Assembly (NCBI GenBank): GCA_949318235.1
Contig: OX439134.1
Span: 23,880,662-23,944,661, forward strand
Source: Ecdyonurus torrentis
Lineage: Eukaryota; Arthropoda; Insecta; Ephemeroptera; Heptageniidae
Length of the DNA stretch: 64,000 nucleotides
Direction: 5' to 3'
Positions 47,830-63,100 of this stretch are shown piece by piece. Made by a program: the position numbers and the translations under genes. Position 1 is the first letter of the stretch; each line of letters opens with the position of its first letter. The notes under the pieces are model-generated. The model worked only from the letters and a program-made list of their open reading frames with translations, had not been told where the DNA came from and did no database searches.

Positions 47830-50800
47830 TTGAGAATTTTAGTGTTTTCTTATCGAAGTCTATAGCATTGTAGCCATATGAAGAAAAAAAAAGTTTGTAA
47901 CTCGAGTTCTAATTGAGATAGAAAGTTGCGGTTTTGAAATAAATTGATGCAAAATGCTCTATAGTACTAAATTCACCTCTAGAAACAAAATTGAGAAAAA
48001 TAATTTTTCCAAAAAAAAATGTGTTCCTAAGATTCTGAAAACGAATTTTGATGATATCTCAGAAACTAATAATGCTACAGACTTGCGGTTTGAACTGAAA
48101 TGTATCACTTTGAATTGTGTTATGAAAAGTTTATTACACTTAAGTCGCAAAAAATAAAATTTTTTTAGTTTTTGAGAATTTTAGTGTTTTCTTATCGAAG
48201 TCTATAGCATTGTAGCCATATGAAGAAAAAAAAAATTTGTAACTCGAGTTCTGATTGAGATAGAAAGTTACGGTTTTGAAATAAATTGATGCAAAACGCT
48301 CTATAGTACTATATTCACCTCTAGAAACAAAATTGAGAAAAATAATTTTTCCAAAAAAAATGTGTTCTTCAGATTCTGAAAACGATTTTTGATGATATCT
48401 CAGAAATTAATAATGCTACAGACTTGCGGTTTGAACTGAAATGTATCACTTTGAATTATGTTATGAAACGTTTATCCCACTTTAGTCCCAAAAAAGGAAA
48501 TTTTCTCAGTTTTTGAGAATTTTAGTGTTTTCATATCGAATTCTATAGCATTGTAGCCCATATGAAGAAAAAAAAGGTTTGTAACTCGAGTTCCAATTGA
48601 GATAAAAAGTTGCGGTTTTGAAATAAAGTGATGCAAAACGCTCTATAGTACTACATTCACCTCTAGAAATAAAATTGAGAAAAATAATTTTTCAAAAAAA
48701 ATTGTGTTTTTCAGATTCTGAAAACGAATTTTGATGATATCTCAGAAACTAATAATGCTACAGACTTGCGGTTTGAACTGAAATGTATCACTTTGAATTG
48801 TGTTATAAAAAGTTTATAACACTTAAGTCGCAAAAAATAAAAAAATTTCAGTTTTTGAGAATTTAAGTGTTTTCTTATCGAAGTCTATAGCATTGTAGCC
48901 ATATGAAAAAAAAAAAGTTTGTAACTCGAGTTCCAATTGAGATAAAAAGTTGCGGTTTTGAAATAAAGTGATGCAAAACGCTCTATAGTACTACATTCAC
49001 CTCTAGAAATAAAATTGAGAAAAATAATTTTTCCAAAAAAATTGTGTTTTTCAGATTCTGAAAACGAATTTTGATGATATCTCAGAAACTAATAATGCTA
49101 CAGACTTGCGGTTTGAACTGAAATGTATCACTTTGAATTGTGTTATGAAAAGTTTATTACACTTTAGTGGCAAAAAATAAAACTTTCTCAGTTTTTGAGA
49201 ATTTTAGTGTTTTCTTATCGAAGTCTATAGCATTGTAGCCATATGAAGAAAAAAAAAATTTGTAACTCGAGTTCTAATTGAGATAGAAAGTTACGGTTTT
49301 GAAATAAATTGATGCAAAACGCTCTATAGTACTAAATTCACCTCTAGAAACAAAATTGAGAAAAATAATTTTTCCAAAATAATTGTGTTTTTCAGATTCT
49401 GAAAACGAATTTTGATGATATCTCAGAAACTAATAATGCTACAGACTTGCGGTTTGAACTGAAATGTATCACTTTGAATTGTGTTATGAAAAGTTTATTA
49501 CACTTTAGTGGCAAAAAATAAAACTTTCTCAGTTTTTGAGAATTTTAGTGTTTTCTTATCGAAGTCTATAGCATTGTAGCCATATGAAGAAAAAAAAAAA
49601 TTGTAACTCGAGTTCTGATTGAGATAGAAAGTTACGGTTTTGAAATAAATTGATGCAAAACGCTCTATAGTACTAAATTCACCTCTAGAAACAAAATTGA
49701 GAAAAATAATTTTTCCGAAAAAAATGTGTTCTTCAGATTCTGAAAACGATTTTTGATGATATCTCAGAAATTAATAATGCTACAGACTTGCGGTTTGAAC
49801 TGAAATGTATCACTTTGAATTATGTTATGAAAAGTTTATCACACTTTAGTCCCAAAAAATGAAACTTTCTCAGTTTTTGAGAATTTTAGTGTTTTCATAT
49901 CGAATTCTATAGCGTTGTAGCCCATAAGAAAAGAAAAAAAAAGTTTGTAACTCGAGTTCCAATTGAGATAAAAAGTTGCGGTTTTGAAATAAAGTGATGC
50001 AAAACGCTCTATAGTACTACATTCACCTCTAGAAATAAAATTGAGAAAAATAATTTTTCCAAAAAAATTGTGTTTTTCAGATCTTGAAAACGAATTTTGA
50101 TGATATCTCAGAAACTAATAATGCTACAGACTTGCGGTTTGCACTAAAATGTATCACTTTGAATTGTGTTATGAAAAGTTTATTACACTTTAGTGGCAAA
50201 AAATAAAACTTGCTCAGTTTTTGAGAATTTTAGTGTTTTCTTATCGAAGTCTATAGCATTGTAGCCATATGAAGAAAAAAAAAGTTTGTAACTCGAGTTC
50301 TAATTGAGATAGAAAGTTGCGGTTTTGAAATAAATTGATGCAAAATGCTCTATAGTACTAAATTCACCTCTAGAAACAAAATTGAGAAAAATAATTTTTC
50401 CAAAAAAAAATGTGTTCCTAAGATTCTGAAAACGAATTTTGATGATATCTCAGAAACTAATAATGCTACAGACTTGCGGTTTGAACTGAAATGTATCACT
50501 TTGAATTGTGTTATGAAAAGTTTATTACACTTAAGTCGCAAAAAATAAAATTTTTTTAGTTTTTGAGAATTTTAGTGTTTTCTTATCGAAGTCTATAGCA
50601 TTGTAGCCATATGAAGAAAAAAAAAATTTGTAACTCGAGTTCTGATTGAGATAGAAAGTTACGGTTTTGAAATAAATTGATGCAAAACGCTCTATAGTAC
50701 TATATTCACCTCTAGAAACAAAATTGAGAAAAATAATTTTTCCAAAAAAAATGTGTTCTTCAGATTCTGAAAACGATTTTTGATGATATCTCAGAAATTA

Positions 50801-52611
50801 ATAATGCTACAGACTTGCGGTTTGAACTGAAATGTATCACTTTGAATTATGTTATGAAACGTTTATCCCACTTTAGTCCCAAAAAAGGAAATTTTCTCAG
50901 TTTTTGAGAATTTTAGTGTTTTCATATCGAATTCTATAGCATTGTAGCCCATATGAAGAAAAAAAAGGTTTGTAACTCGAGTTCCAATTGAGATAAAAAG
51001 TTGCGGTTTTGAAATAAAGTGATGCAAAACGCTCTATAGTACTACATTCACCTCTAGAAATAAAATTGAGAAAAATAATTTTTCAAAAAAAATTGTGTTT
51101 TTCAGATTCTGAAAACGAATTTTGATGATATCTCAGAAACTAATAATGCTACAGACTTGCGGTTTGAACTGAAATGTATCACTTTGAATTGTGTTATAAA
51201 AAGTTTATAACACTTAAGTCGCAAAAAATAAAAAATTTTCAGTTTTTGAGAATTTAAGTGTTTTCTTATCGAAGTCTATAGCATTGTAGCCATATGAAAA
51301 AAAAAAAGTTTGTAACTCGAGTTCCAATTGAGATAAAAAGTTGCGGTTTTGAAATAAAGTGATGCAAAACGCTCTATAGTACTACATTCACCTCTAGAAA
51401 TAAAATTGAGAAAAATAATTTTTCCAAAAAAATTGTGTTTTTCAGATTCTGAAAACGAATTTTGATGATATCTCAGAAACTAATAATGCTACAGACTTGC
51501 GGTTTGAACTGAAATGTATCACTTTGAATTGTGTTATGAAAAGTTTATAACACTTAAGTCGCAAAAAATAAAACTTTTTTAGTTTTTGAGAATTTTAGTG
51601 TTTTCTTATCGAAGTCTATAGCATTGTAGCCATATGAAGAAAAAAAAAATTTGTAACTCGAGTTCTAATTGAGATAGAAAGTTACAGTTTTGAAATAAAT
51701 TGATGCAAAACGCTCTATAGTACTAAATTCACCTCTAGAAACAAAATTGAGAAAAATAATTTTTCCAAAATAATTGTGTTTTTCAGATTCTGAAAACGAA
51801 TTTTGATGATATCTCAGAAACTAATAATGCTACAGACTTGCGGTTTGAACTGAAATGTATCACTTTGAATTGTGTTATGAAAAGTTTATTACACTTTAGT
51901 GGCAAAAAATAAAACTTTCTCAGTTTTTGAGAATTTTAGTGTTTTCTTATCGAAGTCTATAGCATTGTAGCCATATGAAGAAAAAAAAAATTTGTAACTC
52001 GAGTTCTGATTGAGATAGAAAGTTACGGTTTTGAAATAAATTGATGCAAAACGCTCTATAGTACTAAATTCACCTCTAGAAACAAAATTGAGAAAAATAA
52101 TTTTTCCGAAAAAAATGTGTTCTTCAGATTCTGAAAACGATTTTTGATGATATCTCAGAAATTAATAATGCTACAGACTTGCGGTTTGAACTGAAATGTA
52201 TCACTTTGAATTATGTTATGAAAAGTTTATCACACTTTAGTCCCAAAAAATGAAACTTTCTCAGTTTTTGAGAATTTTAGTGTTTTCATATCGAATTCTA
52301 TAGCGTTGTAGCCCATAAGAAAAGAAAAAAAAAGTTTGTAACTCGAGTTCCAATTGAGATAAAAAGTTGCGGTTTTGAAATAAAGTGATGCAAAACGCTC
52401 TATAGTACTACATTCACCTCTAGAAATAAAATTGAGAAAAATAATTTTTCCAAAAAAATTGTGTTTTTCAGATCTTGAAAACGAATTTTGATGATATCTC
52501 AGAAACTAATAATGCTACAGACTTGCGGTTTGCACTAAAATGTATCACTTTGAATTGTGTTATGAAAAGTTTATTACACTTTAGTGGCAAAAAATAAAAC
52601 TTGCTCAGTTT
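47830..52611. repeat. 7-monomer block in tandem duplicate (2 x ~2391 bp)
   Basis: The rare variant GTTATAAAAAG at 48802 recurs at 51193, and matching monomers start at 47954 and 50345, both 2391 bp apart. The copies join near 50.22 kb. One monomer differs between the copies (near 49.15 and 51.54 kb: TTACACTTTAGTGG against ATAACACTTAAGTCG), as if overwritten by conversion. Boundaries are approximate. Confidence 0.75.
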
Positions 52612-55600
52612 TTGAGAATTTTAGTGTTTTCTTATCGAAGTCTATAGCATTGTAGCCATATGAAGAAAAAAAAAGTTTGTAACTCGAGTTCTAATTGAGA
52701 TAGAAAGTTGCGGTTTTAAAATAAATTGATGCAAATTGCTCTATAGTACTAAATTAACCTCTAGAAACAAAATTGAGAAAAATAATTTTTCAAAAAAAAA
52801 AGTGTTCTTAAGATTCTGAAAACGATTTTTGATGATGTCTCAGAAACTAATAATGCTACAAACTTGTGGTTTGAACTGAAATGTATCACTTTGAATTGTG
52901 TTATGAAAAGTTTATTACACTTAAGTCGCAAAAAATAAAAAATTTTCAGTTTTTGAGGATTTTAGTGTTTTCTTATCGAAGTCTATAGCATTGTAGCCAT
53001 ATGAAGAAAAAAAAAGTTTGTAACTCGAGTTCTAATTGAGATAGAAAGTTGCGGTTTTGAAATAAATTGATGCAAAACGCTCTATAGTACTAAATTCACC
53101 TCTAGAAACAAAATTGAGAAAAATAATTTTTCAAATAAAAATGTGTTCTTCAGATTCTGAAAACGATTTTTGATGATATCTCAGAAACTAATAATGCTAC
53201 AGACTTGCGGTTTGAACTGAAATGTATCACTTTGAATTGTCTTATGAAAAGTTTATCCCACTTTAGTCCCAAAAAAGGAAATTTTCTCAGTTTTTGAGAA
53301 TTTTAGTGTTTTCATATCGAATTCTATAGTATTGTAGCCCATATGAAGAAAAAAAAGGTTTGTAACTCGAGTTCCAATTGAGATAAAAAGTTGCGGTTTT
53401 GAAATAAAGTGATGCAAAACGCTCTATAGTACTACATTCACCTCTAGAAATAAAATTGAGAAAAATAATTTTTCAAAAAAAATTGTGTTTTTCAGATTCT
53501 GAAAACGAATTTTGATGATATCTCAGAAACTAATAATGCTACAGACTTGCGGTTTGAACTGAAATGTATCACTTTGAATTGTGTTATGAAAAGTTTATAA
53601 CAGTTAAGTCGCAAAAAATAAAAAAATTTCAGTTTTTGAGAATTTTAGTGTTTTCTTATCGAAGTCTATAGCATTGTAGCCATATGAAGAAAAAAAAAGT
53701 TTGTAACTCGAGTTCCAATTGAGATAAAAAGTTGCGGTTTTGAAATAAATTGATGCAAAACGCTCTATAGTACTACATTCACCTCTAGAAATAAAATTGA
53801 GAAAAATAATTTTTCCAAAAAAATTGTGTTTTTCAGATTCTGAAAACGAATTTTGATGATATCTCAGAGACTAATAATGCTACAGACTTGCGGTTTGAAC
53901 TGAAATGTATCACTTTAAATTGTGTTATGAAAAGTTTATAACACTTAAGTCGCAAAAAATAAAACTTTTTTAGTTTTTGAGAATTTTAGTGTTTTCTTAT
54001 CGAAGTCTATAGCATTGTAGCCATATGAAGAAAAAAAAAGTTTGTAACTCGAGTTCTAATTGAGATAGAAAGTTGCAGTTTTGAAATAAATTGATGCAAA
54101 ATGCTCTATAGTACTAAATTCACCTCTAGAAACAAAATTGAGAAAAATAATTTTTCCAAAAAAAAATGTGTTCCTAAGATTCTGAAAACGAATTTTGATG
54201 ATATCTCAGAAACTAATAATGCTACAGACTTGCGGTTTGAACTGAAATGTATCACTTTGAATTGTGTTATGAAAAGTTTATCACGTTTTAGTCCCAAAAA
54301 ATGAAACTTTCTCAGTTTTTGAGAATTTTAATGTTTTCATATCGAATTATTTAGCATTGTAGCCCATAAGAAAAGAAAAAAAAAGTTTGTAACTCGAGTT
54401 CCAATTGAGATAAAAAGTTGCGGTTTTGAAATAAAGTGATGCAAAACGCTCTATAGTACTACATTCACCTCTAGAAATAAAATTGAGAAAAATAATTTTT
54501 CCAAAAAAATTTTGTTTTTCAGATTCTGAAAACGAATTTTGATGATATCTCAGAGACTAATAATGCTACAGACTTGCGGTTTGAACTGAAATGTATCACT
54601 TTGAATTGTGTTATGAAAAGTTTATTACACTTTAGTGGCAAAAAATAAAACTTTCTCAGTCTTTGAGAATTTTAGTGTTTTCTTATCGAAGTCTATAGCA
54701 TTGTAGCCATATGAAGAAAAAAAAAGTTTGTAACTCGAGTTCTAATTGAGATAGAAAGTTGCGGTTTTGAAATAAATTGATGCAAAATGCTCTATAGTAC
54801 TAAATTCACCTCTAGAAACAAAATTGAGAAAAATAATTTTTCCAAAAAAAAATGTGTTCCTAAGATTCTGAAAACGAATTTTGATGATATCTCAGAAACT
54901 AATAATGCTACAGACTTGCGGTTTGAACTGAAATGTATCACTTTGAATTGTGTTATGAAAAGTTTATTACACTTAAGTCGCAAAAAATAAAACTTTTTTA
55001 GTTTTTGAGAATTTTAGTGTTTTCTTATCGAAGTCTATAGCATTGTAGCCATATGAAGAAAAAAAAAATTTGTAACTCGAGTTCTGATTGAGATAGAAAG
55101 TTACGGTTTTGAAATAAATTGATGCAAAACGCTCTATAGTACTATATTCACCTCTAGAAACAAAATTGAGAAAAGTAATTTTTCCAAAAAAAATGTGTTC
55201 TTCAGATTCTAAAAACGATTTTTGATGATATCTCAGAAATTAATAATGCTACAGACTTGCGGTTTGAACTGAAATGTATCACTTTGAATTATGTTATGAA
55301 AAGTTTATCACACTTTAGTCCCAAAAAATGAAACTTTCTCAGTTTTTGAGAATTTTAGTGTTTTCAAATCGAATTCTATAGCGTTGTAGCCCATAAGAAA
55401 AGAAAAAAAAAGTTTGTAACTCGAGTTCCAATTGAGATAAAAAGTTGCGGTTTTGAAATAAAGTGATGCAAAACGCTCTATAGTACTACATTCACCTCTA
55501 GAAATAAAATTGAGAAAAATAATTTTTCCAAAAAAATTGTGTTTTTCAGATCTTAAAAACGAATTTTGATGATATCTCAGAAACTAATAATGCTACAGAC

Positions 55601-58600
55601 TTGCGGTTTGCACTAAAATGTATCACTTTGAATTGTGTTATGAAAAGTTTATTACACTTTAGTGCCAAAAAATAAAACTTGCTCAGTTTTTGAGAATTTT
55701 AGTGTTTTCTTATCGAAGTCTATAGCGTTGTAGCCCATAAGAAAAGAAAAAAAAGTTTGTAACTCGAGTTCCAATTGAGATAAAAAGTTGCGGTTTTGAA
55801 ATAAAGTGATGCAAAACGCTCTATAGTACTACATTCACCTCTAGAAATAAAATTGAGAAAAATAATTTTTCAAAAAAAATTGTGTTTTTCAGATTCTGAA
55901 AACGAATTTTGATGATATCTCAGAAACTAATAATGCTACAGACTTGCGGTTTGAACTGAAATGTATCACTTTGAATTGTGTTATGAAAAGTTTATAACAC
56001 TTAAGTCGCAAAAAATAAAAAAATTTCAGTTTTTGAGAATTTAAGTGTTTTCTTATCGAAGTCTATAGCATTGTAGCCATATGAAGAAAAAAAAAGTTTG
56101 TAACTCGAGTTCCAATTGAGATAAAAAGTTGCGGTTTTGAAATAAAGTGATGCAAAACGCTCTATAGTACTACATTCACCTCTAGAAATAAAATTGAGAA
56201 AAATAATTTTTCCAAAAAAATTGTGTTTTTCAGATTCTGAAAACGAATTTTGATGATATCTCAGAAACTAATAATGCTACAGACTTGCGGTTTGAACTGA
56301 AATGTATCACTTTGAATTGTGTTATGAAAAGTTTATAACACTTAAGTCGCAAAAAATAAAACTTTTTTAGTTTTTGAGAATGTTAGTTTTTTTATCGAAG
56401 TCTATAGCATTGTAGCCATATGAAGAAAAAAAAAATTTGTAACTCGAGTTCTAATTGAGATAGAAAGTTACGGTTTTGAAATAAATTGATGCAAAACGCT
56501 CTATAGTACTAAATTCACCTCTAGAAACAAAATTGAGAAAAATAATTTTTCCAAAATAATTGTGTTCTTCAGATTCTGAAAACGATTTTTGATGATATCT
56601 CAGAAATTAATTATACTACAGACTTGCGGTTTGAACTGAAATGTATCACTTTGAATTATGTTATGAAAAGTTTATCACACTTTAGTCCCAAAAAATGAAA
56701 CTTTCTCAGTTTTTGAGAATTTTAGTGTTTTCATATCGAATTCTATAGCGTTGTAGCCCATAAGAAAAGAAAAAAAAAGTTTGTAACTCGAGTTCCAATT
56801 GAGATAAAAAGTTGCGGTTTTGAAATAAAGTGATGCAAAACGCTCTATAGTACTACATTCACCTCTAGAAATAAAATTGAGAAAAATAATTTTTCCAAAA
56901 AAATTGTGTTTTTCAGATTCTGAAAACGATTTTTGATGATATCTCAGAAACTAATAATGCTACAGACTTGCGGTTTGAACTGAAATGTATCACTTTGAAT
57001 TGTGTTATGAAAAGTTTATTACACTTAAGTCGCAAAAAATAAAAAATTTTCAGTTTTTGAGAATTTTAGTGTTTTCTTATCGAAGTCTATAGCATTGTAG
57101 CCATGTGAAGAAAAAAAAAGTTTGTAACTCGAGTTCTAATTGAGATAGAAAGTTGCGGTTTTGAAATAAATTGATGCAAAACGCTCTATAGTACTAAATT
57201 CACCTCTAGAAACAAAATTGAGAAAAATAATTTTTCAAAAAAAAATGTGTTCTTCAGATTCTGAAAACGATTTTTGATGATATCTCAGAAACTAATAATG
57301 CTACAGACTTGCGGTTTGAACTGAAATGTATCACTTTGAATTGTCTTATGAAAAGTTTATCCCACTTTAGTCCCAAAAAAGGAAATTTTCTCAGTTTTTG
57401 AGAATTTTAGTGTTTTCATATCGAATTCTATAGTATTGTAGCCCATATGAAGAAAAAAAAGGTTTGTAACTCGAGTTCCAATTGAGATAAAAAGTTGCGG
57501 TTTTGAAATAAAGTGATGCAAAACGCTCTATAGTACTACATTCACCTCTAGAAATAAAATTGAGAAAAATAATTTTTCAAAAAAAATTGTGTTTTTCAGA
57601 TTCTGAAAACGAATTTTGATGATATCTCAGAAACTAATAATGCTACAGACTTGCGGTTTGAACTGAAATGTATCACTTTGAATTGTGTTATGAAAAGTTT
57701 ATAACACTTAAGTCGCAAAAAATAAAAAAATTTCAGTTTTTGAGAATTTTAGTGTTTTCTTATCGAAGTCTATAGCATTGTAGCCATATGAAGAAAAAAA
57801 AAATTTGTAACTCGAGTTCTAATTGAGATAGAAAGTTACGGTTTTGAAATAAATTGATGCAAAACGCTCTATAGTACTAAATTCACCTCTAGAAACAAAA
57901 TTGAGAAAAATAATTTTTCCAAAATAATTGTGTTTTTCAGATTCTGAAAACGAATTTTGATGATATCTCAGAAACTAATAATGCTACAGACTTGCGGTTT
58001 GAACTGAAATGTATCACTTTGAATTGTGTTATGAAAAGTTTATTACACTTTAGTGGCAAAAAATAAAACTTTCTCAGTTTTTGAGAATTTTAGTGTTTTC
58101 TTATCGAAGTCTATAGCATTGTAGCCATATGAAGAAAAAAAAGTTTGTAACTCGAGTTCTAATTGAGATAGAAAGTTGCGGTTTTGAAATAAATTGATGC
58201 AAAACGCTCTATAGTACTAAATTCACCTCTAGAAACAAAATTGAGAAAAATAATTTTTCCAAAAAAAAATGTGTTCCTAAGATTCTGAAAACGAATTTTG
58301 ATGATATCTCAGAAACTAATAATGCTACAGACTTGCGGTTTGAACTGAAATGTATCACTTTGAATTGTGTTATGAAAAGTTTATTACACTTAAGTCGCAA
58401 AAAATAAAACTTTTTTAGTTTTTGAGAATTTTAGTGTTTTCTTATCGAAGTCTATAGCATTGTAGCCATATGAAGAAAAAAAAAATTTGTAACTCGAGTT
58501 CTGATTGAGATAAAAAGTTACGGTTTTGAAATAAATTGATGCAAAACGCTCTATAGTACTAAATTCACCTCTAGAAACAAAATTTAAAAAAATAATTTTT

Positions 58601-60199
58601 CAAAAAAAAATGTGTTCTTCAGATTCTGAAAACGATTTTTGATGATATCTCAGAAACTAATAATGCTACAGACTTGCGGTTTGAACTGAAATGTATCACT
58701 TTGAATTGTCTTATGAAAATATTATCCCACTTTAGTCCCAAAAAAGGAAATTTTCTCAGTTTTTGAGAATTTTAGTGTTTTCATATCGAATTCTATAGCA
58801 TTGTAGCCCATATGAAGAAAAAAAAGGTTTGTAACTCGAGTTCCAATTGAGATAAAAAGTTGCGGTTTTGAAATAAAGTGATGCAAAACGCTCTATAGTA
58901 CTACATTCACCTCTAGAAATAAAATTGAGAAAAATAATTTTTCAAAAAAAATTGTGTTTTTCAGATTCTGAAAACGAATTTTGATGATATCTCAGAAACT
59001 AATAATGCTACAGACTTGCGGTTTGAACTGAAATGTATCACTTTGAATTGTGTTATGAAAAGTTTATAACACTTAAGTCGCAAAAAATAAAAAATTTTCA
59101 GTTTTTGAGAATTTTAGTGTTTTCTTATCGAAGTCTATAGCATTGTAGCCATATGAAGAAAAAAAAAGTTTGTAACTCGAGTTCCAATTGAGATAAAAAG
59201 TTGCGGTTTTGAAATAAAGTGATGCAAAACGCTCTATAGTACTACATTCACCTCTAGAAATAAAATTGAGAAAAATAATTTTTCAAAAAAAATTGTGTTT
59301 TTCAGATTCTGAAAACGAATTTTGATGATATCTCAGAAACTAATAATGCTACAGACTTGCGGTTTGAACTGAAATGTATCACTTTGAATTGTGTTATGAA
59401 AAGTTTATTACACTTTAGTGGCAAAAAATAAAACTTTCTCAGTTTTTGAGAATTTTAGTGTTTTCTTATCGAAGTCTATAGCATTGTAGCCATATGAAGA
59501 AAAAAAAATTTGTAACTCGAGTTCTAATTGAGATAGAAAGTTACGGTTTTGAAATAAATTGATGCAAAATGCTCTATAGTACTAAATTCACCTCTAGAAA
59601 CAAAATTGAGAAAAATAATTTTTCCGAAAAAAATGTGTTCTTCAGATTCTGAAAACGATTTTTGATGATATCTCAGAAATTATTAATGCTACAGACTTGC
59701 GGTTTGAACTGAAATGTATCACTTTGAATTATGTTATGAAAAGTTTATCACACTTTAGTCCCAAAAAATGAAACTTTCTCAGTTTTTGAGAATTTTAGTG
59801 TTTTCATATCGAATTCTATAGCGTTGTAGCCCATAAGAAAAGAAAAAAAAAGTTTGTAACTCGAGTTCCAATTGAGATAAAAAGTTGCGGTTTTGAAATA
59901 AAGTGATGCAAAACGCTCTATAGTACTACATTCACCTCTAGAAATAAAATTGAGAAAAATAATTTTTCCAAAAAAATTGTGTTTTTCAGATCTTGAAAAC
60001 GAATTTTGATGATATCTCAGAAACTAATAATGCTACAGACTTGCGGTTTGCACTAAAATGTATCACTTTGAATTGTGTTATGAAAAGTTTATTACACTTT
60101 AGTGGCAAAAAATAAAACTTTCTCAGTTTTTGAGAATTTTAGTGTTTTCTTATCGAAGTCTTTAGCATTGTAGCCATATGAAGAAACAAAAAGTTTGTA

Positions 60200-63100
60200 A
60201 CTCGAGTTCTAATTGAGATAGAAAGTTGCGGTTTTAAAATAAATTGTTGCAAATTGCTCTATAGTACTAAATTCACCTCTAGAAACAAAATTGAGAAAAA
60301 TAAATTTTCCAAAAAAATTGTGTTTTTCAGATTCTGAAAACGAATTATGATGATATCTCAGAAACTAATAATGCTACTGACTTGCGATTTGAACTGAAAT
60401 GTATCACTTTGAATTGTGTTATGAAAAGTTTATTACACTTTAGTGGCAAAAAATAAAACTTTCTCAGTTTTTGAGAATTTTAGTGTTTTCTTATCGAAGT
60501 CTATAGCATTGTAGCCATATGAAGAATAAAAAAAGTTTGTAACTCGAGTTCTAATTGAGATAGAAAGTTGCGGTTTTGAAATAAATTGATACAAAACGCT
60601 CTATAGTACTAAATTCACCTCTAGAAACAAAATTGAGAAAAATAAATTTTCAAAAAAAAAGTGTTCTTAAGATTCTGAAAACGAATTATGATGATATCTC
60701 AGAAACTAATAATGCTACTGACTTGCGATTTGAACTGAAATGTATCACTTTGAATTGTGTTATGAAAAGTTTATCACACTTTAGTCCCAAAAAATGAAAC
60801 TTTCTCAGTTTTTGAGAATTTTAGTGTTTTCATATCGAATTATATAGCATTGTAGCCCATAAGAAAAGAAAAAAAAAGTTTGTAACTCGAGTTCCAATTG
60901 AGATAAAAAGTTGCGGTTTTGAAATAAAGTGATGCAAAACGCTCTATAGTACTACATTCACCTCTAGAAATAAAATTGAGAAAAATAATTTTTCCAAAAA
61001 AATTGTGTTTTTCAGATCTTGAAAACGAATTTTGATGATATCTCAGAAACTAATAATGCTACAGACTTGCGGTTTGCACTGAAATGTATCACTTTGAATT
61101 GTGTTATGAAAAGTTTATTACACTTAAGTCGCAAAAAATAAAAAAATTTCAGTTTTTTAAAATTTTAGTGTTTTCTTATCGAAGTCTATAGCATTGTAGC
61201 CATATGAAGAAAAAAAAAATTTGTAACTCGAGTTCTAATTGAGATAGAAAGTTACGGTTTTTAAATAAATTGATGCAAAACGCTCTATAGTACTAAATTC
61301 ACCTCTAGAAACAAAATTGAGAAAAATAATTTTTCCAAAAAAAATGTGTTCTTCAGATTCTGAAAACGATTTTTGATGATATCTCAGAAATTAATAATGC
61401 TACAGACTTGCGGTTTGAACTGAAATGTATCACTTTGAATTGTGTTATGAAAAGTTTATCACACTTTAGTCCCAAAAAATGAAACTTTCTCAGTTTTTGA
61501 GAATTTTAGTGTTTTCATATCGAATTCTATAGCATTGTAGCCCATAAGAAAAGAAAAAAAAAGTTTGTAACTCAAGTTCTAATTGAGATAGAAAGTTGCG
61601 GTTTTGAAATAAATTGATGCAAAACGCTCTATAGTACTAAATTCACCTCTAGAAACAAAATTGAGAAAAATAATTTTTAAAAAAAAAAAGTGTTCTTAAG
61701 ATTCTGAAAACGATTTTTGATGATGTCTCAGAAACTAATAATGCTACAAACTTGTGGTTTGAAATGAAATGTATCACTTTGAATTGTGTTATGAAAAGTT
61801 TATTACACTTAAGTCGCAAAAAATAAAAAAATTTCAGTTTTTTAAAATTTTAGTGTTTTCTTATCGAAGTCTATAGCATTGTAGCCATATGAAGAAAAAA
61901 AAAATTTGTAACTCGAGTTCTAATTGAGATAGAAAGTTACGGTTTTTAAATAAATTGATGCAAAACGCTCTATAGTACTAAATTCACCTCTAGAAACAAA
62001 ATTGAGAAAAATAATTTTTCCAAAAAAAATGTGTTCTTCAGATTCTGAAAACGATTTTTGATGATATCTCAGAAATTAATAATGCTACAGACTTGCGGTT
62101 TGAACTGAAATGTATCACTTTGAATTGTGTTATGAAAAGTTTATCACACTTTAGTCCCAAAAAATGAAACTTTCTCAGTTTTTGAGAATTTTAGTGTTTT
62201 CATATCGAATTCTATAGCATTGTAGCCCATAAGAAAAGAAAAAAAAAGTTTGTAACTCAAGTTCTAATTGAGATAGAAAGTTGCGGTTTTGAAATAAATT
62301 GATGCAAAACGCTCTATAGTACTAAATTCACCTCTAGAAACAAAATTGAGAAAAATAATTTTTTAAAAAAAAAAGTGTTCTTAAGATTCTGAAAACGATT
62401 TTTGATGATGTCTCAGAAACTAATAATGCTACAAACTTGTGGTTTGAAATGAAATGTATCACTTTGAATTGTGTTATGAAAAGTTTATTACACTTAAGTC
62501 GCAAAAAATAAAAAAATTTCAGTTTTTGAGAATTTTAGTGTTTTCTTATCGAAGTCTATAGCATTGTAGCCATATGAAGAAAAAAAAAATTTGTAACTCG
62601 AGTTCTAATTGAGATAGAAAGTTACGGTTTTGAAATAAATTGATGCAAAACGCTCTATAGTACTAAATTCACCTCTAGAAACAAAATTGAGAAAAATAAT
62701 TTTTCCAAAAAAAGTGTGTTCTTCAGATTCTGAAAACGATTTTTGATGATATCTCAGAAATTAATAATGCTACAGACTTGCGGTTTGAACTGAAATGTAT
62801 CACTTTGAATTGTGTTATGAAAAGTTTATCACACTTTAGTCCCAAAAAATGAAACTTTCTCAGTTTTTGAGAATTTTAGTGTTTTCATATCGAATTCTAT
62901 AGCATTGTAGCCCATAAGAAAAGAAAAAAAAGTTTGTAACTCGAGTTCCAATTGAGATAAAAAGTTGCGGTTTTGAAATAAAGTGATGCAAAACGCTCTA
63001 TAGTACTACATTCACCTCTAGAAATAAAATTGAGAAAAATAATTTTTCAAAAAAAATTGTGTTTTTCAGATTCTGAAAACGAATTTTGATGATATCTCAG

